DNA of 64,000 nucleotides from Meandrina meandrites (lineage: Eukaryota; Cnidaria; Anthozoa; Scleractinia; Meandrinidae), in contig OY855905.1 in assembly GCA_963693305.1 (NCBI GenBank), positions 48,686,944-48,750,943 of the forward strand, read 5' to 3'. This document shows, in pieces, positions 1-11,000 of this stretch. The notes below the pieces were generated by a model. That model worked only from the letters and a program-made list of their open reading frames with translations, was not told the DNA's origin and did not search any database. Each line of letters opens with the position of its first letter. Within the stretch, counting starts at the first letter, position 1. A program made the position numbers and the translations under genes.

Positions 1-660
1 TACAGTGAAATCGTACATCTACAGTTGTGACCCCATGCCCCAATGGGGGCTGTAAGGACTAATGATGATGATGAATTGTACATAATAATATAAGATTTTG
101 ATATCAAATCAGGTTTTTTTAGGATGTTTGCTCAACCCACCCCCCCCCCCCCCCCAAAAAAAAAAATATATATTTTTGTTTCATCCCCTGCATTCCTCCA
201 AATCTTACACCCTGTACATGGTAGGTACATGTAACCCCCAAGCCCCCTTACACTTTGTCAAATGCTCCTTAGTTTGTGATAGTTAATATTTTATTGCATT
301 ATATGGCCATGTCTCACAAGGACTGGGAACTACCAAATTGGCAAATTTGATTGGCTAAAATTGATATTGACGGCAGTTTACATTTTCCCATCTAAACCAT
401 TTGGACTCGTGCTGCCTGAGAAATTTACAAATGTTGACTTGTTTCTGCTTAAAAAAAAATAAAATGAAAAAACCAAAAGGATTGAGATGAATAAAGGGTG
501 AAAAAACGGTACAAAAAATCAAAACACCAGCTAGAGACAAATTTGCAAAATAATTGCAAAGGCAGAGGTTCAAAGTGCTGAACAAAATTACAAGCGACTA
601 AAATACCTGAAAAAAAAAATACCTGTAAAAGAGTCTTGGGGAAATTAAAAACATACCTAC

Positions 661-697
661 CGATGATATCGACCTTCTCTTGTTCAAATTTTCCCAT
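661..697 (-). CDS. possible first coding exon of a leftward gene
   Basis: On the minus strand an ATG at 697-695 opens twelve codons (MGKFEQEKVDII), then a good donor (GTAGGTATG) at 660. The last base is a G in phase 1. The start of a protein kinase domain often looks like this (KFE...IIG, before a glycine loop), but no second exon is visible between 1 and 660, so the rest would lie outside the window. It would also sit inside the presumed upstream intron of the plus-strand gene. Treat as a weak candidate. Confidence 0.2.
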
Positions 698-779
698 GAG
701 TGATGTTCACTAGCAAAATGTCAGCGAGTACAGTGAACCGAAGCGAATTTTTAAACTGAAATGTTTTCTAGTTTGGCCA

Positions 780-932
780 TCTTTACATCTTATTAACCAA
801 GCTTTAAGTGGTTCTGTATGGGAGAATCTTGATTTTGGTCGTTAGTACAGACCTCACTGTGTTTGGTTTATACACATGACCTTGGTCAAGATTCTCCCAT
901 ACGGACCTCCAGCTCGGTTAATAAGAGCTAAA
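780..932. mobile_element. short inverted-repeat element, family also at 38402
   Basis: The stretch begins CTTATTAACCAAGC and ends GCTCGGTTAATAAG, with inward sequences that also pair (TATGGGAGAATCTTG against CAAGATTCTCCCATA). A related element sits at 38402-38526 with the same ends and the same CAAGATTCTCCCATACAGACC block. A partial relative is near 5120-5165. No coding capacity; a MITE-like repeat. Confidence 0.6.
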
Positions 933-1384
933 ATCTATATCCTGCAGTTGTCATTATACATTGTGACTGTTAAACAGTGCATTACAAAAGTTAATTATGA
1001 AAATGAAAATTCTACAGAAATTACAATTACAGTATACCATTAATCTAAATGAAGAAAATGACTAAGCATAAACTAAAGTTTTGTAGATTCTGGGCCTCCA
1101 TGTCACATATCTTATTTTACTCGCTCACTATCGCAGGGTGTGAAGATTTCATCCAAGTCCCATACTCAGTTGTTGTTGTGGTTTTTTTTTCACCTTAATG
1201 AAAATAATAAGTTAAAGTGGCATGTACTGGTATCAGTACATAAACAATACATTTATTGTTCTTGTATAAAACAATCAGGGCTGAATATAAATGTAACATA
1301 GAAATAGTTTTGAATATCTGTTGTATGCAAGCCACATCTGTAGAAAAAATCATTAATTTTATTGACCAGCAATTTTTTGTTCAG

Positions 1385-2930
1385 CTCTTAGAGGCAGTTG
1401 TCCCAGGTGAAGAAACTTCAATCAACCGTACCTGTCTGGCTGCCCTGTACTCTGAGAAGGCTGCAGTCATGGGAATTACTAAACAGGGAAAAAAAATGCT
1501 AAAGAAAGCCATGAAGGATGCCATGCTACACTTCAGGCACCAGCTTGACAGAAATCTAAACAGGAATGCCAGGGGTCCAAGGCGAACCCTCATCAGAGGA
1601 ATATTCTTCTACCTTCATTCATCCAGAGAACAAGCCACTAACATGCACATTCCTGTGTCAGAGGATGACTTAGCAAAGGTGGAAACCTTTGTTCATCAGT
1701 TTAGGAGAGGGTTTCTTGCCGACTGCCCCATGAGAGACAAAGCATTGTTTTACAGCGCACACTGTGACTTGTTGACAAGAAAGGGACAATTTGAAGAAGG
1801 TTGGTATTCAAGTGCTGTACATGCTTGAGATTGCCTGTAGGTGATTAGAATTCACACATCGTTCTGCTCAATTTAATTGTGAGTTTATATTTACCCTGAA
1901 GAGGAGTGGAATTATGTGAAGTACTGCAGATCTCTTGAACCATAAGGGGAAACAAAAATTGGTTCGATAAATCGGAGGTTTTAGAAATTTGGGGTAAAAT
2001 GCCAGAGAAGTACAAGTACTATTCAAAGGAAACAGAACTTGGTCGAGAAATTGGTTTCTAAAAACCAAGGGTTCAAGAAATCAGGATTCTACTGTACAGT
2101 ATTAAAGAAATAAAAAACGCATCCGAGTGCATTGTTGAGTTATATAAGCACGCGGGGATTTTTAAGAACATGAGAGAAGTGCGTAGAGAAGCACGAGGCA
2201 CAGCCGAGTGCTTCTCGCACTTCTCGTGTGTTCTTAAAAATACCCAAGTGCTTATATAACTCGACAATGCACGGGGATGAAGTTTTTTATTTCTTTTATA
2301 AAATGCTAAGGAAATTGCGCGCGCTCAAACCCTTTGTTTCCCCTACTGGCAGGGTCGAGGGCTTGAACCCGGGACCCCTGAATAACAATATCAGTGCCCC
2401 TAACCACTCGGCCACTCTGCCTCCTCCTTGTGCATCTTACTAGTAATCGCAGGCTGGATATCATGCAGTGGTACTTTTTGCTTTTCCAATAGCTTCACTA
2501 CCAGTGGAATTAAGCATCTTATAAGATAAGATAAGATAAAAACTTTATTACCGTGTCTGTGTGTTTAGCCCTTATGGACTAATTGGGGACACACTTAGAA
2601 TACCTAAAATACTTTTTATAATACTTTTCAGTGTTGCTCATACTGTATTAATTGATGTAATATCTGTCATTATTCTATACAGGAGTCAGTTTATTGTCCG
2701 AGGCGTCGAGAATAGCAGAAGATCTTCAGCTGCAGGCGGATATCAACGGAACACGTGACCGACTTCAGCAGCTCAATCTGCTGCGCCTGGAGCGAGGGGA
2801 GATTGGGCGGAGGCCCCGTGAAATGGACGAGGAGAGAATGCCGAGGAACCAGGTCTTCCAAGAACCACGGCATGAAATCTTGGAAAGATATCTTGATGAG
2901 CTCACACGTGTGTTAAGGTGTCAGTCGTAG
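1385..2930 (+). CDS. 3' end of an unidentified gene, two exons
   Basis: Two exons join cleanly. The first runs 1385-1799, after a pyrimidine-rich tract ending in AG at 1383-1384, and ends at a GT donor at 1800. The second runs 2683-2930, after AG at 2681-2682, and ends in TAG. Phases match: exon 1 starts in phase 0 and leaves one base, and exon 2 supplies the other two, giving a glycine codon. The joined 220 residues are helical and charged. The stretch around KALFYSAHCDLLTRKGQFEE followed by GVSLLSEASRIAEDLQLQAD looks like a TPR-style helix pair, and the C-terminus is rich in Arg and Glu. I do not recognise the protein. The gene should continue upstream: the open frame before 1385 is AT-rich, unlike the exon, and is probably intron. 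No clear AATAAA lies close downstream. Confidence 0.6.
2101..2302. mobile_element. MITE, long imperfect hairpin in the intron
   Basis: The left half (AAAGAAATAAAAAACGCATCC, then GCATTGTTGAGTTATATAAGCAC) is mirrored on the right by GTGCTTATATAACTCGACAATGC and GGATGAAGTTTTTTATTTC. The centre around 2200 pairs CGAGTGCTTCTC with GAGAAGCACGAG. It lies in the intron of the plus-strand gene and has no ORF of its own. Confidence 0.7.
2335..2436 (-). mobile_element. tRNA-derived SINE head, minus strand
   Basis: Read on the minus strand this gives an A-box-like GTGGCCGAGTGG about 20 bases inside and a B box GGTTCAAGCCC about 45 bases further on: the internal pol III promoter of a Leu/Ser-type tRNA. 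The acceptor stem does not close properly and the piece sits in an intron, so I call a SINE head rather than a working tRNA gene. A plus-strand relative is at 38098. Confidence 0.6.
2521..2605 (-). mobile_element. LINE 3' end with AAGAT microsatellite tail, antisense
   Basis: An ATAAG/ATAAGATAAGAT run is followed by AAAACTTTATTACCGTGTC. On the minus strand this is a retrotransposon 3' end closing in AATAAAG-like sequence plus a short microsatellite. The same arrangement occurs at 38610, 45090 and 51720, and in sense orientation at 12535-12565. Confidence 0.45.
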
Positions 2931-5831
2931 AAAGAACATTACTGTTCCTTAGCCGCTGTAGCAATTTCCAAAGTTGTACTATACCTTTGGATAATGAATT
3001 ATGATGTTTTCAACATCTCTATCTCCTAGGTTACTTTTTAGTGACCTAAAAATGTATTGTCACTGGTGAACATGGTCACTTTTACAGTATATCCAGCACC
3101 ACTTCGATTATTTTGTGAAATAGGATGGCTGCAAACTCAAAACTAGCTTATAGTAATTTCGTGTCATAACAAGATTTGTTTAAATCAAAGAGATCCGAAC
3201 AAAAATTGAGAACGCGAGCTTTACGTTTTCAAGTATCGTTTGCTCTTTTCTAGATCATGCAACAACTCAGTGACAATGCCCCTTAAAGGGACACAGTCAA
3301 CCAGTGTCCTTTGCGAACCTCTTGTTGTTTTTGATGTTGCACGAACATGTCAGTCAAATCACGTCAAAAAAGAGACATATAAATCAGCTAAAGAAACTAT
3401 CTTTCAATTCTGGAGATATTGGGCGTTAAAAACACACTATGCAGTTATCCCTTCCACGAAAGATCCGTAATTTCTTTCTGTATTACAGAAATTACGCAAA
3501 GCATTGTGGTTGACGGTTAAGTTCAGAGCTTGCTTGGCTCTAAACCCTCTTGACAGAAGTTTTTATGAAAGTTTTAGAATTGTTGGCCATTAAACAAAAA
3601 ATATGTATCAAGAACAAAAACTTTCAGCGAGTAGGTTTTATGTTATTAGCCTGAAAAGGGCAAATGTAGCGTGATTTTTTACTTCTTTGACGTTGCCATG
3701 GCAACAAGCTTTATCGTCATTTTCATTCGACTTAATGTACCAGCATTGCTAAATGTACATTATAAAGTTAACTGCTGCTATAGCTAGGAATTACCAGGTG
3801 ACGTTTTGAACGTCAGGTCTTGATTAAAATTGACCAGTAGTGCACGTTTATGGTAAACCAGTTATTTAAAAGATTGTGCCTGCTTTTGAGTCTGCGTTAG
3901 AGATTTGTGTAAATATTAAAAGTAAAATAGATGTATTTTACTCTTGGTTCTTTATTTCAATAGTCTTTAGAAGACTTATAAGTTCTTTCGTTGTAGGAAG
4001 AATACCTACTGTACAGTAACTTCTCTAAAGCAGTGATCTTGAAACGTAACTTGATGTTTATATGTACATGTATATACGTATGACGTACGATGGTATTTTG
4101 CCACATTTGTCACGATTTTACCATGCGTTTCCATGTAGTACAAGTTTTCGCGAGCCGATCCCCTAAAAGAGGGATAAGAAATCAGAAAGTGGCGACTGTC
4201 GTTATTTTGAGAACTATACCGCAGTTTCGGTGAGGATTGTGAAAAAGAGGTTTGCTTTGAGTGTACTTGTAGGTGAGCCAGATTGTTTATACATGTATTA
4301 TTGCGAGTGAAGAGAAACATAACTGAAATATTATATAGAATTTTTGGACGATCGTGACTGTAACTACAAATAAAGGAAATTTATGTAGAAGTGCTTATTT
4401 ATTGTATGTTCTTGAACAAGTACATTATATAAAAGTGTTCAGCCTAAAAGCTTTCTGATACCCATATAGCAGTCATCCGTACCTCCTCTGTCATTTGCTG
4501 TGTTATCAAATTGCTACTTCAATTTTATTATTTTTTTTGCGGTTATTTTTTTTTTCACTCAATTTGGTTGTCATTTTCTCATGTCTAAATTTGGCTAATT
4601 AAAACCAGTGACGCAGTTGCTTCAAGTTGCTAGCAGCTCCTCGTGGTATCATTCATAGCAAAACAGTTTCGCGAGCTACTTTTTTTTGTTTTGTTTTGTT
4701 TTTTTTGTGTGTTTCGCGAGCTACTGAGATAGAGCAATATGAACAAACTAACATTAACAAACTACAGGCCGACGCCTGTGAATTGTAAATTTGTCGAAAA
4801 CGCTTTTGACTGGGTAAAAAACTTTCTTAATGCCTTGAAAAATGCAGATTAGCATTGCAGCACCTTGTTGGTTTTGCCACTACAGGTGAAAATTTTTCAT
4901 TGATGAATGAACAGCTTCTACGTGCAAAGCAGCCTGGCCAAAAAACCTTGACCCTGAAATGTCTGCGTACAAATTTACTTCCTCCACCAGTCCAGTCTGT
5001 CGCACCCCTCAAAAGGGAGGGAGGGAAAAACGTGAAAAAAATCCATGCAGTTGGTATAAGAGAAGATATCAAAAACATCACCAGAAAAACAAGCTAACGA
5101 ACAAAAACCGTACTGAACGAATCTAGTGAACCGAGGTCAAGATTCCCCCATACAGACCGACTAAACTCGGCTAAAGAGATGTTTATTTGGCCAATTTAGA
5201 AATGAAATTCGCTTAATGTAATAACCGGTCCGAGCACGTACTGGCGCTGTCATTTTGCTTGTGAACAGATATGAAAACTTTGGACAAAGAAAGTTGAGCT
5301 TACTGACAGTTACGTGTTCCATATTTCTCTAGCGTCTTTCATTTTGACTGACAAAATATTCGCACAGACGCTGTTTTCAAGTCGTTTTTAGTCGTGTTGA
5401 GTACTTTTAACTTCTTGCCTTGCAAAAACTCCGTCGCCAGCTGTTGTTACGTTTTGATTGCGCGTACCTGAGCTGAACTTAAGTTTGCCAAAGTGTGCTC
5501 GTTCTCCTTACCATTTTTTCATAAAGTCTTTTGGTCTTCCAGCTAGCATTTTTAGGAGAGACAAGTCAATGATGTTTAATATAGTTTTTTTAAGCGATGA
5601 CGTCATTTTATGACGTCATCGGTTAATGCTGTAAAGCGGAAAAGCGATGGAATTTATGGAATTTTTGGTGTTACGGTGTGAGCGCGATTACTCCCTGAAT
5701 TGAACCGAAGAGCATTGGGAACTAGGTGCATGGTTTGTGTTCTTGTTCTTGTCGTCGTGCGAGTGGACGGGATCTGTTGTCTGTTGCAATCGACCGATCT
5801 TTCTGGAACCGAATAGGATTGGGAACTAACT
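2931..5831. other. intergenic region, no gene seen
   Basis: Only short frames with no protein-like composition occur here. Visible items are T-runs near 4530 and 4680, a partial copy of the 780 repeat near 5120-5165, and a palindrome with two TGACGTCAT-type sites at 5598-5620 (ATGACGTCATTTTATGACGTCAT). Confidence 0.5.
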
Positions 5832-6435
5832 TCAGGGATAAACGTCAGTAGAAAAGAATTCAAGTAAAACTCAACAAGAAATCACGGCGTAGAACTCAAA
5901 GCAAAATACTCCCGGGCAGTTAGAAAGGACCGATTCTATGTATAAACGAAAGAGACAAATTATATTTGATGTGTTTTATTAGATTTAGTAAACAGAAATC
6001 TTTACATTTTTTAAAAGAAAAGGGCTAAACATTTTCAAGACAGCGTTTGACCTTGTATCGTATGTCGTCAGTATCGGATGTCGCGCTACAAGATAACGCA
6101 GCTTTTGTCAAACAGTCATTCAACACAGAAGTTCAGGAATAAACGTCAGTAGAAAAGAAATCAAGTTTAACTCAACAAGAAAGCACCGCGTAGAACTTAA
6201 AGCAAAATACTCCCGGGCAGTTAGAAAGGACTAATTCTAAGTATAAGCGAAAGAGACTAATTATATTTGATGTGTTTTATAAGATTTAGTAAACAGAAAT
6301 CTTTAATTTTTTTTAAAACAAAAGGGCTCAACAATTTCAAGACAGCGTTTGACCTTGTATCATATGTCGTCAGTATCGAATATCTCCCTACAACATAACG
6401 CAACTTTTGTCGACCAATCATTCAACACAGAAGTT
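5832..6435. repeat. 302-bp tandem duplication, two units
   Basis: The unit beginning CAGGGATAAACGTCAGTAG at 5832 recurs as CAGGAATAAACGTCAGTAG at 6134. The following 300 bases align almost without gaps (shared blocks: CTCAACAAGAAA, CTCCCGGGCAGTTAGAAAGGA, TATATTTGATGTGTTTTAT, GACAGCGTTTGACCTTGTAT, CATTCAACACAGAAG). Non-coding. Confidence 0.85.
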
Positions 6436-7015
6436 GTCAGCTATTTTTATTAACTTTCTTGAAATTTTCTGTCAAATTTCCTGAAAATTCTAAAAGACCC
6501 CTTGTGAAACGTCATCGCTTCTGCATGCATTGCGTGCCGTTTATTTTTGTTTGTAACCTCAAGACAACAGCTGGACCGGTCTCCATGCCGGTCTAGATGA
6601 GAAAATCAAGACGGTGGTCAATATCGATTTACGCCAATCAAATTCTTGAATTCGGTAGTTCCTTGTCCTCGTGAGACACGGGCAGCATTTTCTTCTGACT
6701 AATCAGCCGATAAGCCTGTATTTGCCACTAGCTTTATTATTTGCGCAAAAGGTAAATTTAATGTAGAGTGATTACATGTACAACTTACAAAAACAATCGC
6801 CTAAATTTTAGCCCCTTCCTCTTGTTGCTTTTACTACCGTCCAGTACAGAATTGCAGGGTGAATCCCGATAACTCGAACCTTCAAGGGGAGTGCGAGTTA
6901 TTGGGTTCACTCAATGTGCAAACTTTGCATAGAAAACTTTGGACGGGCCATTTGTTATAGCGATTTCTATCACTTACACTCCACTCTGAAGAGCAAAGAG
7001 TTTGTTTGATTAGAC

Positions 7016-7072
7016 GCCTCTCTCTCTCTTGAGAAAGTTAACGACCTGCATCTGGCGATCGCAGAGGGATTT
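7016..7072. repeat. stray copy of the gene A 3'-flank motif
   Basis: GACGCCTCTCTCTC...GAGAAAGTTAACGACCTGC and the following ATCTGGCGATCGCAGAGGGAT recur at 7580-7633 and 22153-22206, where they lie between the stop codon and the poly(A) signal of genes A and B. This third copy is about 560 bp further out with no exon beside it, so it may be a relic of an earlier rearrangement. Confidence 0.7.
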
Positions 7073-7549
7073 CATTTTCAATCCAAATTCGTTTCACAGC
7101 CCTAAAAAACTTCTAAACGGTTGGCGCTGCACGAAGAATAGGTGGCGGCTGAGATTACTGAAAGATAATACTTCTTCGTTTTTCCTTGGTTCGCCTTAGA
7201 AACAGAGCCTGGAAATGGCATAAATTGTGTTGGTACTTACAGTTTCCGCTGTGAAAAGGGGAATGTTGGGTTCAAGAAGTTATTAAAGCTCGTCCGGACA
7301 CATTGTTTATGACTTTCATCGAGACAGCATTTCCGCGCGGTAAGAAGCCTCGCAAACAAAGGTAACTAAAATTTAAACTGCTTTCATTTTTATCTGTGAA
7401 GGGACTATTACGAGTCAATTGTATTGTTACTTTTACTGTAGATTTTTCCGTTTGTCAAACTCACTTGTGATATAACAACAAGCCCATACCACTGATAGTG
7501 AAAAAAACAAAAACAAACAATAATTTCCCTAATATGTAAAAAGAATAAA

Positions 7550-7555
7550 TTTATT
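7550..7555 (-). promoter_or_regulatory. poly(A) signal of gene A
   Basis: TTTATT on the plus strand, that is AATAAA on the minus strand, 173 bases beyond the stop codon. The same hexamer is kept at 22121-22126 in unit 2. Confidence 0.5.
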
Positions 7556-7727
7556 CATTGTGGAAAATGTAACAAAGGACACGCCTCTCTCTCGAGAAAG
7601 TTAACGACCTGCATCTGGCGATCGCAGAGGGATTCCAGTTGTTGTTTCGCATAAAACTCAGGCTGATATCCAACTGCGTTCGCTGGTTAGCAAGAGGAGA
7701 GGGCAGAAACTTAGGCAAGATACTCCT

Positions 7728-8057
7728 TTATGGTGTAAAATCAAAAGTTGGACCAGCGTTTGGCCCGACATCCGGGTCCCCATTGTCGTCAATGGGCGTG
7801 CGCACTAGGTTTCGCAAGTGAAGATCAACGGAGTACATGAGGCCAAGAGCATCATTCAGTGAGTCAGGATGACCATTGAAGACCTCCTCCAGTGATTTCA
7901 GCAACTTGGTATACACTTTATTGAACCTTTCTGCTTTCCTGTAAGCCGATGAACCCGGAGTGTATTTTGACATCCTGGGATTAGAAACCATGGACCAAAC
8001 ACCCTCGGGATCAAAAGGGATCTTGGAACCGTTGAAGTAGTAGGTGCCATTACACAG
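7728..8057 (-). CDS. gene A exon 8, C-terminal exon
   Basis: Begins after AATAG with LCNGTYYFNGSKIPFDPEGV, the family's C-terminal block. A helical stretch (GSSAYRKAERFNKVYTKLLK, then SLEEVFNG) follows, and it ends in TAA. The equivalent exon at 22562-22891 has the same length. Confidence 0.85.
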   Translation of the reverse strand: MCNGTYYFNGSKIPFDPEGVWSMVSNPRMSKYTPGSSAYRKAERFNKVYTKLLKSLEEVFNGHPDSLNDALGLMYSVDLHLRNLVRTPIDDNGDPDVGPNAGPTFDFTP

Positions 8058-11000
8058 CTATTAAAATGGAAAAACACATTCAATAGTAACAGTGAGCTTT
8101 ACAACAACTATTGTTAATACAACAGAAACTGTTTTGACGACGGGCAAGTGAAACAATGATTATCAATGTAATCGACTTTATAACAGACGTTTTTTACCAT
8201 CTTGAATTCAAATAGCTATTATGGAATGCCCAGGGGTGCAAATACATACCTACCAGGAAGCAGGGAGTGTGGATGCCACCCCCAGAGGTTTTTTCGCCAT
8301 TTTGAAAAGAGAATTTACTCTATGGTTCTGAGACTTTCAGTAGCTGTTCATTCATCCCTTGCGAAAATTTTAACTTTAACCTTGCCATGGCAACGTTATG
8401 ACGACATAAAGGTATGGCCAAAAATCGCAATTTTTAATATAATTCTTCAGATTTTCCAGCAGTTTTGATCACAATTGTACAATTCGTCTATTGACACATT
8501 CCTTTCGCATTTTGGCTTGATTTTGTGTCAATTGCCATTATTTTCTGACTTTCTCAGAATTAAAAGGTGAGATGCAAGATGGCGGATGCAAGATGGCGGC
8601 TCTAAGGGCATCATGCGACGTCATATGACGTCATAGACGACAAAAACTATGTCATTTTGTAGAGTGAGCGAAACACTAAAATTAAAAAAAATAAAGACAT
8701 GACTCAATAACATCATAGATTTTTATTAACAAATTTTCCCCTTTGTTTAATACATCACACAATTTTCTTGAACTAACTCAAAGACTTGTTTGCAACCAAA
8801 TAACCTCGAAACTTGGTGCAGTTCGCGAAACAAAATACTTAATTACCTTCGTTAAGTCCACCACATCATCGTCATCAGCATCATTTCCGTCTGGAGGCTC
8901 TACTGACCCGACCACTTGAATCTCGTGTTTCTCGGCAACTGAGTAGAACAAGAAGTAATGCGAAAGGTCCTTCTTTTTCCCTGTATCCCAGGCAACGGGG
9001 TTACACGGAGAGCTACCTTCACCCTGCTCAACTATATCTCGGATGGCATCCACCGCTGTATAGTAGTCATAAACCTTCAAGGTATGACCGTGCACTGACC
9101 AGTGTTGCACATCAACTTGCTTACTAGGGTCTCCTGTGAAAATGCTGTTGTTCTTTCCACAGTCTGTAAGGTTTCCAAGGGCGTTCAAGATGTGATTGTA
9201 GAAACTACCGATTGTGTTATGGTGCTTGATGATTTTATTGGTATCGTCGCCAAGGAAACTTGGATGGGGCTTGTTCCATGGAGATTATTGTTAGGAAAAA
9301 CAAAAATAACGCAAAAACATGAAAATTGCATAAAAGAACTGGCTACAAATAAAATAAGAATCGTTGGAATTTTTATCAACATATCTCGTAGGCTTTTCTT
9401 TGATATTAGCCAACATGATCTTCCCTCGAGAATTACGCAGTCACTAATACTCTCTCTTGTGGCATTAAATTTTAAAATGCACAGAGAGTATGTACTTTAT
9501 GCGTTCCTTAAATTATTCTCAACGGCAATACGGGTTTCTTCAACCAGCATTATTCCTGGTCATTCGAAAGTGCAAATATTCGGCTGGAAAATTCCTGTAG
9601 CCAACAAAACCGCAAAGCCTCCTTGGTCCTCCTTTACAGAAGCACCAAAATCGCTTTGCTCAATAGGGAAGCACGTGTCGCAGCATTCTTTATTGGCATA
9701 ATACGGGCGTGGTATGTTTTTATTAATGGCGCCATGCAAAAGGCGTATTTTGAATTCCAAATATATGTACCTGTTTATTCCTTTCAGTGTCCTCCTTTAA
9801 CATTATTTCACTCACACGTTCCAACTGACGGTACTGGAAATCTAGAAGTCACACGAAATAAGTTAGCATTTATTGTCCTGTATTCCTTACAATGTCTATT
9901 CAAAGATAAAGGCCAGATGTCTTAAGGTCAGACGGTCAAAGATCCGTGATATTATGTCAATATTGTGTTTTGGAATGGTTAATACTTTTTTGATTGTTTT
10001 GTTTTAGCGAGAGGTGGAAACGAAACGCACCGAATACGAGTTACTCGTTGATGAGACTTGCTTCTTTACCCAAGACAAAAAGACGTTAATTTCAGGTCAA
10101 TTTGTTTAAATTATTTTAATAAAGAATTTTTTTCATTGCAAGCCATCAACAATCAAGCCCTTTTACCATTTTCACCATTTTATCAGTTTATCATCTTCAA
10201 CTTCCAAGAGGTATTGTTTCCAACTCAAAGCAAAACATTTTGACGACTGAATGTCGTTGCATAGCGTGGAATGCTTAACGGAAAAGTTCCTACCTGCACC
10301 GAAGTCCATTCTAAAGTCTCCGAATGAACTAAAGCATGACGATGGATCTTCATCAATTTGTCTGTCATAGTCCACCAGAAAGTTTTCCTCGTTGCAGGTT
10401 GTGCCTTCTTCAGTTTTCCTGCAATGGCCTGCCTTGACCTTGTTTTTGTGGCGATCTATGAATGAAAACGCATGTAGAAAGCTGGATATGTGTTCCATCT
10501 CCAGTACTGGCTGCTCAATTTTCATGAAGATGTTCCTTATTAAACCAAGGGACATCTTTTCAATAGGTACTACCAAATCAGGCTGCACTCCACCAGGAAG
10601 GCGGGAGGGGTAATGTGGAATAAAGTTCTTTGAATACAAGGATGGTTTTCCGCCAACAGCATTAAGGATGTTAGCAACAAGCGCCATATGCATCATCTCC
10701 TGGATAATTATTGTTTTCATGACCCTTTGAATTTTAGAATTGTAGCTATTCTTGATGGACGCCAAAGCAGTCAGATACGGAGGAATAGTCGAATGCTCGA
10801 GTTGAAGAGCAATTTGTAGATCCTGCCGGAGGTGTTCAACAGAGTAAAACTTCTGTGGCTCTCCAATCAAAGGCTTTTCTTTTGAGAGCCATTCCATGAT
10901 AACTTTACGCTTGGACGTTGAAAGATCACGTGTAACAGGCATATGGTTTGGATGCGACATGGGCAACTCCAGACTCATTTTGATGGCTTTTCGGTGATTA

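Noticed and set aside
5598..5620. Paired TGACGTCAT (CRE-like) sites as a promoter
   Set aside because: Short palindromes of this kind recur in repeats here (for example 8618-8635 and 28096), and no adjoining exon is visible.
9102..9701. 199-residue plus-strand open frame
   Set aside because: It is antisense to exons 6 and 7 of gene A, and the equivalent frame is broken in unit 2.
9560..9760. Longer alternative C-terminal exon (ending NICTFE) around the 50-base exon
   Set aside because: In unit 2 the same frame has an upstream stop, and a length difference lies just beyond its end; only the 50-base core fits both copies and the splicing phases.
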